This document shows positions 51,473 through 59,687 of a stretch of DNA of 64,000 nucleotides, in pieces. Origin of the DNA: 66-474 sp036278635 (GTDB lineage Bacteria > Pseudomonadota > Gammaproteobacteria > Xanthomonadales > Rhodanobacteraceae); assembly GCA_036278635.1 (NCBI GenBank), contig DASUKQ010000165.1, forward strand, positions 6,140 to 70,139. The letters are read 5' to 3'. The position numbers and the translations under genes were made by a program. A model generated the notes under the pieces. It was not told the DNA's origin. It saw nothing but the letters and a program-made list of their open reading frames with translations, and did no database searches. Position 1 is the first letter of the stretch. Each line of letters starts with the position of its first letter.

Positions 51473-52212
51473 CGCGCCTCATGCAACTTGGCGTATTTCA
51501 GGAACACGTAGTACGCGCCCAGCATGCTGGCGACGAAACCGGCCCAGCCTGAAAGAAAATAGCGCTTGAAGACGTACTGGCGCACAAAGAAGATTGGCGG
51601 GTACACCACCATCATCGGGCCGCTGAAGCGTTGCCTGCGCGCCAGCTTGTCGGCGACCATGCCGGACGAATAACGGTTGATCTTGTCGACGCGCGCGGCG
51701 ATGTCGTCGTCGCCCAGGTTGACGAAATCGGCGCGGCGCAACGTTTCCACCGGCCCGTCCACCTCCACCGCGGCATGGACCGGCACCGCGTTCATGCGTC
51801 CGCGCCGGCGGTCGAACAGGCGCAAGTGTCCGTTGCGATGGCTCCACGGATGCTGCACGCTCCAGAACATCCGCTCGCGCCGCGGCAGGCGGAATCCCGC
51901 CACGCCGGGGTCCTCCAGCGCGTGTTCGATCACTTCGCGGGTCTCCGGCGACAACACCTCGTCGGCATCGAGATTGAGAATCCAGTCATGGGCCGCCATG
52001 TCGATGGCCCGCTGTTTCTGCGGACCATAATCGTCGAATGGGTGCACCGCCACCCGCGCGCCGTGGCGCCTCGCGATCTCCACCGTCGCGTCGGTCGAAC
52101 CCGAGTCCAGCACCAAGATCTCGTCCGCGAAGTCGGCCGCGGCCAGACACCGTTCCAGCGTGTCGGCGTTGTTGTACGAGATGATGACCAGCGAAAATCT
52201 TTCACGCGCCAT
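51418..52212 (-). CDS. Family 2 glycosyltransferase (WaaE/KdtX-like LPS core)
   Basis: A 264-residue GT-A enzyme. It shows FSLVIISYNNADTLERCL, the nucleotide-sugar motifs VLDSGSTDAT and LNLDADEVLS, then FWSVQHPWSHRNGHLRLFDR and a membrane-associating C-terminal part (YPPIFFVRQYVFKRYFLSGW). It resembles the beta-1,4-glucosyltransferases that decorate the inner-core heptose. The ATG at 52212 overlaps the O-antigen ligase gene by 11 bases. Its last ~15 residues (GTRDPGPGTRKSGHA) are encoded by a GGGACC repeat. Confidence 0.87.
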   Translation of the reverse strand: MARERFSLVIISYNNADTLERCLAAADFADEILVLDSGSTDATVEIARRHGARVAVHPFDDYGPQKQRAIDMAAHDWILNLDADEVLSPETREVIEHALEDPGVAGFRLPRRERMFWSVQHPWSHRNGHLRLFDRRRGRMNAVPVHAAVEVDGPVETLRRADFVNLGDDDIAARVDKINRYSSGMVADKLARRQRFSGPMMVVYPPIFFVRQYVFKRYFLSGWAGFVASMLGAYYVFLKYAKLHEARRAGTRDPGPGTRKSGHA

Positions 52213-53530
52213 GCATCTTGCTCCCCGTGCGCACGTGCATCCGTGGCATCGAGACGGGCGTCTCCTCGGGCACGTCCGCGTACAACGCCGCGCACCACAA
52301 CGCCAGCAGCCACCAGAACAACAACCCCCACCACGCCGAATAGAACGCAAGGTGGGTGTTCAACGGAAACACCGTGACCGCCAACGCGACGGTCACCGGG
52401 AATGCCCGCCGGCGCGCCTCGGCGCCCACGCGGCGCCACGCACGCAACGCCAGGCCCAGGGCAGCCAGCCATAGCGCAAGTCCGACAACGCCCGTATTGG
52501 TCAGGATTTCCAGCACGATCTGGTGCGGGTGGCAGGCGCCCGTGTCCTCGCCACACGCCTCGGCGCCGAGGAAATGATCGCCCGGTGACGCATACTGCGG
52601 GTACGCGTAGCGGAAATCGCGCACGCCGACGCCGTTCACCGGATGTGCCGCGACCATGTCCACCGCCACTCGCCAGATGTCGAGTCGTCCGCTCAGCGCC
52701 TGGTTCAATGTATGGGGGGTGTCGTTGAGGGCGGCGAGGGTGCGTTGCATGCGCGCATTGAAACGCGGCGAGGTCTGCCACGCCACGCCCATGGCGGCGG
52801 CGACCACCACGCACGCGCCCAGCACCCACGCGGCAAACCACGCGGGCCTGCGCGTGTCGAACCAGAAAAACGCCAGCAGCACCAGGCCGTAGGTGATCCA
52901 GGCCGCACGCGAGCCGGCCAGCAGGATCGGCCCCAACAGGAAGACCATCGCGACGACCAGGCCCGCGCGTCCGTACCGGCGGCGCGCGCCCCACAACACG
53001 AACGGCGACAACGAGGCCAGCACCGGACCGAGCTTGAGGTTGTCCGCACCGAAGATCCCCGAAATCCGCTGTGCCTGCGCGTGGCCGCCGAGGCTGAAGC
53101 CGGTCAACGCCTGCACCCACGCGTCCAGCGCCCACAGCGCGACGACCACGCCGGTGGCGAGGCACAACGCGGTCAGGCGCGATTCCCGCCGCACCGCGAA
53201 ACAGGCGTACACGCCGAACGGCCCGAAGCGCAGGTACGCGGCGCTCTCGCTCCAGCTGCGCGCGGGTTCGATCGCATCCGGCGCCGAAATCAGCGCGGCC
53301 AGGAAATACGCCGCCCACAGCCACAGCAGCAAGCGCGCGCCCGGATGCCCGGCCAGAGCGTGGCGATCGCGCACGAACAGAAAAATCGCACCCAGCAGGC
53401 ACAGCAAGGTGCCGAGTTCACTGGCCCGCCCGAACGGCAGCAGGAAGACCACCAGCCAGATCGGCGTCAGCGGCGATTGCAGGATCGCGGTGAGTTGGGC
53501 GCGCAGGGAAACCGTCACCACCGGGGCCAT
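52202..53530 (-). CDS. O-antigen ligase / Wzy-C family protein
   Basis: A 442-residue polytopic membrane protein with about 12 hydrophobic segments and the Wzy_C-type region WLVVFLLPFGRASELGTLLC ... GLVVAMVFLLGPILLAGSRAAW. The large periplasmic loop has the conserved R and H (SGRLDIWRVAVDMVAAHP, GVGVRDFRYAYP, CHPHQIVLEILTNTG). It would ligate O-antigen or another glycan to the lipid A core. It precedes and overlaps the GT2 gene, so they are co-translated. A waaL assignment is likely but not provable from sequence alone. Confidence 0.85.
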   Translation of the reverse strand: MAPVVTVSLRAQLTAILQSPLTPIWLVVFLLPFGRASELGTLLCLLGAIFLFVRDRHALAGHPGARLLLWLWAAYFLAALISAPDAIEPARSWSESAAYLRFGPFGVYACFAVRRESRLTALCLATGVVVALWALDAWVQALTGFSLGGHAQAQRISGIFGADNLKLGPVLASLSPFVLWGARRRYGRAGLVVAMVFLLGPILLAGSRAAWITYGLVLLAFFWFDTRRPAWFAAWVLGACVVVAAAMGVAWQTSPRFNARMQRTLAALNDTPHTLNQALSGRLDIWRVAVDMVAAHPVNGVGVRDFRYAYPQYASPGDHFLGAEACGEDTGACHPHQIVLEILTNTGVVGLALWLAALGLALRAWRRVGAEARRRAFPVTVALAVTVFPLNTHLAFYSAWWGLLFWWLLALWCAALYADVPEETPVSMPRMHVRTGSKMHGA

Positions 53531-53565
53531 CGGACCAAAGCGCGCATCCTAACGCGCGTCGCCCC

Positions 53566-54735
53566 TCACGCGTCGCGCGGCGGAGCCGCGGCGAGTTCCT
53601 GATACAGCGCGAGTACGCTCGCCTGCATGTCGGCGAGGTGATAGCGCTGCAGCGGTGCGATCGGCGGCGCGCGGCCGAGCAATTCGGCAGCCCGGACGAT
53701 CAGCTTGTCGACGTCGCCCACCGGTATCCGGCCCGCCGGATACAGTTCAGCCAGCAATTCGCCGACCCCGCCGTGGGCATACCCGAGCACGGGACGGCAC
53801 AGCGACAACGCCTCGATCACGGTGCGACCGAAGCTTTCCGGCTTGTTGGAGAGCTGCAGGACGAGATCCGAGACCGCGAACACGTCGCGCACGTCGTTGC
53901 GGGGCGGCGAAAACGCCACGATGTCGGCGACCTTCCGGGTTTGCGCCAACTCCTGCATCTCGCGCAGATACGCCTCGCGCCCGCGTTCGGCGATGCCGAG
54001 CAGCAGCAGCCGCGCATCGATGCCGCGTTCGCGCAAGCCGTGGACCAGCGCGATCGCGTCGGCATGCCCCTTCAGCCGCGTGCCGCGACCCGGCAAGGTC
54101 AGCAACGGGGCTCCGGTGAGCTGAGGGTATTCCTCGAAGAATTGGGCACGCCAGGCCGCCTCGGGCCGATAGCCGTAAGCGAAGACTTCCGGATCGATCC
54201 CGCGTGGAATGACGGTGAGCTTCGTCGTATCCACCCGCGGGTAATGGCTCAACACGAAATCACGGACCGTCTGCGAAACCGCGATGATGCGGTCGCCGCG
54301 GGTCATGATGCCACTCCACATGCCGGGCGAGTTGAGCCCGTGCACCGTGGTGACGAAACGCGGGCGCGGCCGCATGCCGCGCAGCGCAAACCAGGCCAGC
54401 CACGCCGGCACCCGCGAGCGCACGTGCACGATGTCCGGGCCGATCCCGGCCAACATGCGGCGCAATGTGCCGATCCGCGTCAGGCTGCGCAGCGACTTGG
54501 AACCGATGTCCAGGGTGAGGTGTTCGCTGCCTTCGGCTTGCAGCCGCTCGACCAGCCGACCGCCACCGGAGATGACCACAGAGCGATGCCCCGCCGCGAC
54601 CAACGCGCGCGCCACTTCCAGCGTCGAGCGTTCCGCGCCGCCGGTTTCCAGTGCCGGTAGCAGCTGGACGACGGTCAGACGGCGGACTGAGGCGGCGGGC
54701 TCGATCACGAATCCCTGCGGAAGGGCATCGGACAT
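53566..54735 (-). CDS. Family 4 glycosyltransferase
   Basis: A 389-residue GT-B enzyme. The N-terminal domain is VVQLLPALETGGAERSTLEV and IVHVRSRVPAWLAW. The C-terminal donor-binding domain shows LTLPGRGTRLKGHADAI and the E-x7-E motif in KPESFGRTVIEALSLCRPV. The ATG at 54735 is used; 54768 is an in-frame alternative. It is 35 bases upstream of the O-antigen ligase on the same strand, in a GT4-ligase-GT2 operon that builds the LPS core or a related surface glycan. Confidence 0.9.
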   Translation of the reverse strand: MSDALPQGFVIEPAASVRRLTVVQLLPALETGGAERSTLEVARALVAAGHRSVVISGGGRLVERLQAEGSEHLTLDIGSKSLRSLTRIGTLRRMLAGIGPDIVHVRSRVPAWLAWFALRGMRPRPRFVTTVHGLNSPGMWSGIMTRGDRIIAVSQTVRDFVLSHYPRVDTTKLTVIPRGIDPEVFAYGYRPEAAWRAQFFEEYPQLTGAPLLTLPGRGTRLKGHADAIALVHGLRERGIDARLLLLGIAERGREAYLREMQELAQTRKVADIVAFSPPRNDVRDVFAVSDLVLQLSNKPESFGRTVIEALSLCRPVLGYAHGGVGELLAELYPAGRIPVGDVDKLIVRAAELLGRAPPIAPLQRYHLADMQASVLALYQELAAAPPRDA

Positions 54736-54802
54736 GCAGAAAGGCTTGCAAGAATCACGCCCGGCCACGCCGGTCGCACCACCCCGGACCCGAACGGGCG
54801 AT

Positions 54803-55024
54803 TCAGATTTCGGAATGCTTCAGGACGAACGTGGACCCGCAATACGGACACAACGTTTCGCCGCCATCGTCGACGATCGGCAGGTAGATGCGCGGATGCG
54901 AATTCCACAGCGTCATTTCGGGCAACGGGCAGGCCAGCGGCAAGTCCGCCGCGGTCACTTCGTAGCGGCGCTTGGCGTTGGCGGGCTCACCCACGGGGAA
55001 GGAGGGAGACGGCAGCGAAGGCAT
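54803..55024 (-). CDS. CHCC zinc-finger domain protein
   Basis: A 73-residue protein with the CHCC pattern LACPLP...WNSHPRIYLP...CPYCGSTFVL, a zinc site like that of the NDUFS6/CHCC finger. Function in bacteria is unclear; homologues are widespread stand-alone proteins. It starts at the ATG at 55024 and is probably the first gene of the LPS glycosyltransferase operon (67-base gap), or separately expressed. Confidence 0.85.
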   Translation of the reverse strand: MPSLPSPSFPVGEPANAKRRYEVTAADLPLACPLPEMTLWNSHPRIYLPIVDDGGETLCPYCGSTFVLKHSEI

Positions 55025-55284
55025 GCTTCAAATCCACGGGATCGACCGGGCCAATTCTAGCGCACCGCACGGCCGGGCGATTTCCACCGCGGCGCAAGTC
55101 CGCGTCCAGCGGAACCGGCTCGACCACGGCCAGGCCACGCAGCGCGTCCGCGAGGCCAGCAAGCGTGACACGATCGGGACCCCGAGCGAATGCGATCGCC
55201 GCCCGTCATCGTCGTCCGGGACCGGCATCCGCGTGCGGCGACTCCCGCATAATCGTGGCACCGCCGTTGAGAACCGGACCCCCG

Positions 55285-56241
55285 ATGCCCAACCCGCCAC
55301 GCACCGCCTGGGTCATCAGCGACGGGGCTGCCGGCAACGAGCGCCAGGCGTTGGCGCTGGCGTCCGCGCTCGGCACCTCGGCGAGGGTCCTGTCGCTGCC
55401 GTTGCGGGCGCCATGGCAATGGGTCGCGCCGCGCCGTCTGCCCGGCGGACGACTGGCGCTGGTACCCCGCGACCGCGCGGCATTCGCTCCGCCATGGCCC
55501 GATGTGGCCATCGGCTGCGGGCGCAGCGCCGCGTTGTTGACCCGCATGTTGCGCGGCTTGTCGCGCGGCCATTGCTACACCGTGCAGATCCTCGATCCGC
55601 GCATCGACCCACGCCATTGGGATGCGGTGGTCGCACCCCGCCACGACCGCCTCGAAGTCCCGAACGTGCTGACCACGCTGGGCTCGCTCAATCAGGTCGA
55701 CGATGGCTGGCTCGCGTCGGGGCGCGGGGCGTTTCCCGATTTTGCAACGCTGTCGCGTCCGCGCATCGCGCTGCTGGTCGGCGGGCCGCGCCGTGGCATC
55801 GAATTCGATGCGACGCTGTCGCGGCGGCTTGCCGGGATGGTGCGCGACCTCGCGGAAGGGGGCAGCGTGCTCGCCACCACGTCGCGCCGCACTCCGGCCG
55901 CTTTCACCGCGGCACTGCGTGACGAACTCGCGGATTTTCGCGGCATGTTCTGGGATGGCGAGGGCGCCAATCCCTACCCCGGCCTGCTCGGCTGGGCCGA
56001 TCGCATCGTGGTGACGCCGGACTCGGTCAACATGCTGTCGGAGGCCTGCGCGACCGGCGTACCGGTCCACACCGCCACCACCACGCCATTGCCCGACAAG
56101 CTCGCGCGTTTCCATGCGGCGCTGCGCGGGCAAGGCTTGCTGACCGATCCGGATGAACCTCGCGGTGACGTGCCGCCGCTGCGCGAAACGCAGGCCATCG
56201 CAGCGGCACTGCGCAAACGCATGGCGGCACGCACGCCTTGA
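55285..56241 (+). CDS. ELM1/DUF1022 family protein
   Basis: A 318-residue protein of the family named after plant mitochondrial fission factor ELM1: AWVISDGAAGNERQALALA, YTVQILDPRIDPRHWDAVVA, IALLVGGPRRGIEFD and RIVVTPDSVNMLSEA. It looks like a GT-B-type fold (PDSVNMLSEACATG resembles a donor-binding loop), consistent with its place beside LPS-core glycosyltransferases. The ATG at 55285 is the family start. It is divergent from the CHCC gene across 260 bases in which I see no clear element. Confidence 0.87.
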   Translation: MPNPPRTAWVISDGAAGNERQALALASALGTSARVLSLPLRAPWQWVAPRRLPGGRLALVPRDRAAFAPPWPDVAIGCGRSAALLTRMLRGLSRGHCYTVQILDPRIDPRHWDAVVAPRHDRLEVPNVLTTLGSLNQVDDGWLASGRGAFPDFATLSRPRIALLVGGPRRGIEFDATLSRRLAGMVRDLAEGGSVLATTSRRTPAAFTAALRDELADFRGMFWDGEGANPYPGLLGWADRIVVTPDSVNMLSEACATGVPVHTATTTPLPDKLARFHAALRGQGLLTDPDEPRGDVPPLRETQAIAAALRKRMAARTP

Positions 56242-56280
56242 CCATCCTGGGCGCTCCCTCGTGAAAATGGCCCGCAAGTC

Positions 56281-56600
56281 GGTCGCGCGCAAGCGCGCTC
56301 CCACGAAAGCGGCTCGGCAGGAGCGCGCCTGCGCGCGATTGGCTACCAACAATGCGACGCAAAGATCGTGCCGGTCGCCTGCAGGCAGGCTCCTGCACAA
56401 GCAAGCCGTGGCGTAACAATTCGCGTCCTGCGGTATTCGCCTTCCACCGCAGGAGCGCGCCTGCGCGCGATTGACTACCAACCATGCGACGCAAAGATCG
56501 TGCCGGTCGCCTGCAGGCAGGCTCCTGCACAAGCAAGCCGTGGCGTAACAATTCGCGTCCTGCGATATCCGCCTTCCACCGCAGGAGCGCGCCTGCGCGC
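56281..56600. repeat. REP/BIME array with a 132-base tandem duplication
   Basis: An inverted REP (GGTCGCGCGCAAGCGCGCTC, 56281-56300) precedes two near-identical 132-base units that start with GGAGCGCGCCTGCGCGCGAT at 56320 and 56452; a third start is at 56584. Each unit contains a second, inverted REP (GTCGCCTGCAGGCAGGCTCC). This accounts for almost all of the 385-base gap 56242-56626. No gene is seen in it. Confidence 0.88.
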
Positions 56601-56626
56601 ACGGGAGAAGCGAAACGGATCCCACC

Positions 56627-59473
56627 CTACGCTGCGAAATCGAAACCCGCGCGGCGCGCGACATCCAGCACCTTGGCACAGCGCGCATCCAGCACGAGGT
56701 CCCGCGGCACCACCCGGTGCTGGCCGGCGAGCGTCGCCGACAGGGCGCGCGCAAGCAGCTCTGCGTGCGCAACGTGCAAGGCCTCCACGTCTTCGCCGGA
56801 CAACACCCCGGCGCGCGCGCAGGCCGCAAGCAGACGCGGCGTGTCGCCATGGACGGCCAGATCGGGCTCCGCGTGCGCGTGGACCAGCACCAGCCCCTGC
56901 AGCAGGAACTGGATGTCCAGCAACGCACCGGCGCCCTGCTTGAGATCAAGGTAACCAGCATTGGAGCGGTCGCGCTGGCCCCGCCATTCCGCGCGCATCC
57001 GGCGCACGTCCGCGATCACCTGCGCAGGCGCACGCTCGCGCCGCATGATCTCACCGCGTTCGCGCGCGAAGGCCTCGCCCAACGCGACGTCGCCCGCCAC
57101 CATGCGCGCGCGCACCAGCGCCTGTTGCTCCCAGGTCCAGGCGCGTTCGCGCTGGTAGGCGATGAACGCCGACAGGCTCGCGACCAGCAGCGATTTGCCG
57201 CCATCGGGGCGCAACCGGGTGTCGACTTCGTACAACCGTCCGCCGCGCGTCGACGCCGACAGCCAGTGCACCACCCGCTGTGCCAGTCGCGCGTACCAGC
57301 GCGCGCCGTCCAGCGGCCGTGCGCCATCACTGCTCGCCTCGCCGCGCGCGGGATCGTAGACGAACACGAGGTCGAGATCGGAATTGAAGCCGAGCTCCCC
57401 GCCGCCCAGGCTGCCGTAACCCAGTACCGCGATGCCGCTGCCTGCGCCCGGCGGGTGGCCATGTTGGGCGTCCAGCTCGCGCTCGGCGAGGTCCAGCACC
57501 GCGCCGACCACGGCGTCGGCGAGTTCCGCCAACGCACGCGCCGTCGCGATGGCATCGACATCGCCATCGCGGAACGCAAGTCCGGTGCGCATACGATAAC
57601 TGCCACGCCATTCGGCGATCGCCGCGAGCACCGCCTCGGGATCCCCGCCCGCCTGCGCGGCCACGAGTTGCTGCCCGAGTTCCGCGCGCAGGTTCGCGAC
57701 GCCGCGGGCGAGGTATTCCACGCGCGGCGCCAGCACGTCGTCGAGCAGCAGCGGCTGCGCGATCACGCGTTCGGCCAGGAATGCACTGTCCGCGCACAAC
57801 GTCGCCACCCGTTCCCGCGCGGCGGGTTGTTCCTGCAGCAACGCGAGATACGCCGAACGCCTTGAGACCGCCTGCACCAGCCGGCACAGCCGGAGCAATG
57901 CGTCGGCGGGCTCGGAGGTCGCCGACGCCGCGTCGACGAGGTCCGGCATGAGGTGTTCGATGCGACGCGCCGAACGCGCACTGAGTCCGTGCAGTCCCGC
58001 GACCTGGCGCAGCGCATCCAGGCAAGGCTCTGGCGGCGCAAAACCCGCGACCGCCAAGGTTGCGTGGTCGAGGTTGCCTTCCCGGAGGCGTCGCCAGATT
58101 CGCGCTCCGTCGCGCTGCGACGCCTGGCTGCCGCGTGGGGGCTCGGCATCGTCGCGAGGCTGCAATACGTCCACGAAAATCGCCGAGACCCGCTCCCGCT
58201 GCCGGTTCAGTGCGACCGTCAGCGCCTGCCACCCCGGGTAATCCAGGGCCCCGGCGAGCCGTGCGCGGTCGGTCGCATCGACGAACAGGGTGTGGGTCTG
58301 GCGATCGCCGAACATCTGCAGACGGTTCTCCAGCCGCCGCAGGAACAGGTACGCCTCGCGCAGCGCGCGGGCCTGGCGCTGCGACAGATAGCCGCGTGCC
58401 GCGCAGGCCTCGAGCGCCGGCAGCAGGCCGCGGGCGCGCAGGCTGGCGTCGCGGCCGCCACGGATCAGTTGCTGCAACTGCACCACGAATTCGATCTCGC
58501 GGATGCCGCCGGCGCCGAGTTTCAGGTCGTCGGCCAGGTCGCGACGCGCAACCTCCGCGTCGATCAGGGCCTTCATGTCGCGCAGCCCGGCCAGCGCGGT
58601 GTAATCGAAATAGCGCCGGTATACGAACGGCCGCAGGATCTCCAGAAGCCGCTTGCCTGCCGCGAGATCGCCCGCAACGGGTCGCGCCTTGATCCACGCG
58701 TAGCGCTCCCAGTCGCGCCCCTCGCGCTGGTAGTACTGTTCCATTGCCGCGAACGACGCCGCCACGGGACCAGCCTCGCCGAACGGCCGCAGCCGCAGGT
58801 CGACGCGCGCGGCGATGCCGTCGGCGGTCGCCTCGGTCATCAGCCGCACGAATTCGCGCGCGACCCGCGCAAAAAATTCGATGTTGTCCAGCGGGCGCGC
58901 ACCATCGGTTGCGCCGCCTTCCGGGTACGCCAGCACCAGGTCGACGTCGGACGAGAAATTGAGTTCGCCGCCACCCAGCTTGCCGAGCGCCACGACCACC
59001 ATCGCCTGTGGCTCGCCTTCGGCATTGCGCGGCGTGCCGTGCCGCGCGCGCGCAGCATTTTCGGCGTGCTGCAACGCCGCGCGGATCAGGATCTCGTACA
59101 GTGCGGTCGTGCCGGCCAGCGTGTCAGTCACCTCGTCGAGGCCATTGACGTCGCGGAACACCAGGCGCACCGACTCGGCGCGCCGGAACCGCCGCAACGC
59201 GGCGAGCACGTCGCCGGAGGGATCCCGCAACACGCCAGCGCGCGCTGTCGCCGGCGCCGGATCGCGCAGCCGCTCCAGCCCGTCGGCGGTCAACAAGCCG
59301 GGGTCCGCGCGCAACGCCTCGAATGCAAAATCGCTGGCCAGCAGCAGGCGGCGCACGCGCTCGCCGACCCCGGCGTCGTCGTGCATCACCACGCCGGCGG
59401 CGCGGCAATGCGCGGCCAACTCGGCATAACGTTCGGCAACGAGGTGTTCGATCGCGGGCGGCAGCGGCGGCAT
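56627..59473 (-). CDS. glnE: Bifunctional glutamine synthetase adenylyltransferase/adenylyl-removing enzyme
   Basis: A 948-residue enzyme, the usual length, that adenylylates and deadenylylates glutamine synthetase in response to PII. Two nucleotidyltransferase domains are visible: the N-terminal one with GGGELNFSSDVDLVLAYP and the C-terminal one with GGGELGFNSDLDLVFVYD, plus the linker and terminal helical region ending RRAGFDFAA. The ATG at 59473 (MPPLPPAIEHLVAERYAEL) is the family start; the open frame upstream runs into a repeat element. The PII partner gene is 24 kb away in this window. Confidence 0.96.
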   Translation of the reverse strand: MPPLPPAIEHLVAERYAELAAHCRAAGVVMHDDAGVGERVRRLLLASDFAFEALRADPGLLTADGLERLRDPAPATARAGVLRDPSGDVLAALRRFRRAESVRLVFRDVNGLDEVTDTLAGTTALYEILIRAALQHAENAARARHGTPRNAEGEPQAMVVVALGKLGGGELNFSSDVDLVLAYPEGGATDGARPLDNIEFFARVAREFVRLMTEATADGIAARVDLRLRPFGEAGPVAASFAAMEQYYQREGRDWERYAWIKARPVAGDLAAGKRLLEILRPFVYRRYFDYTALAGLRDMKALIDAEVARRDLADDLKLGAGGIREIEFVVQLQQLIRGGRDASLRARGLLPALEACAARGYLSQRQARALREAYLFLRRLENRLQMFGDRQTHTLFVDATDRARLAGALDYPGWQALTVALNRQRERVSAIFVDVLQPRDDAEPPRGSQASQRDGARIWRRLREGNLDHATLAVAGFAPPEPCLDALRQVAGLHGLSARSARRIEHLMPDLVDAASATSEPADALLRLCRLVQAVSRRSAYLALLQEQPAARERVATLCADSAFLAERVIAQPLLLDDVLAPRVEYLARGVANLRAELGQQLVAAQAGGDPEAVLAAIAEWRGSYRMRTGLAFRDGDVDAIATARALAELADAVVGAVLDLAERELDAQHGHPPGAGSGIAVLGYGSLGGGELGFNSDLDLVFVYDPARGEASSDGARPLDGARWYARLAQRVVHWLSASTRGGRLYEVDTRLRPDGGKSLLVASLSAFIAYQRERAWTWEQQALVRARMVAGDVALGEAFARERGEIMRRERAPAQVIADVRRMRAEWRGQRDRSNAGYLDLKQGAGALLDIQFLLQGLVLVHAHAEPDLAVHGDTPRLLAACARAGVLSGEDVEALHVAHAELLARALSATLAGQHRVVPRDLVLDARCAKVLDVARRAGFDFAA

Positions 59474-59482
59474 GCGGTCATT

Positions 59483-59599
59483 ATGCGATCGTCCCTGGTC
59501 GCTGCGCCGCTCGACGCACAGGCAAGCAGAATCATCCACGGCTCGCGGCGCACCAGAACGGCCTTCCCTAGCCTGACTTCTCACAACAGCCGCTTCGAG
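59483..59599 (+). repeat. Composite two-hairpin element, copy B
   Basis: ATGCGATCGTCCCTGGTCGC at the left and CTGACTTCTCACAACAGCCG at the right, with GAACGGCCTTCCCTAGCC before the tail. It lies in the divergent gap between glnE and the LTA-synthase-like gene. Confidence 0.75.
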
Positions 59600-59687
59600 C
59601 CAACATCGTGGCAGCGGGTGCGGCCGCCTGAAATCGTTCATCCGGGTTGGGGTACGCTCTTGCGTCGGCCTTCCGTCCACCGCCCGC

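Noticed and set aside
56320..56600. Possible CRISPR array
   Set aside because: The repeating unit is 132 bases with internal REP palindromes, the units are nearly identical throughout (no unique spacers), and there are no cas genes.
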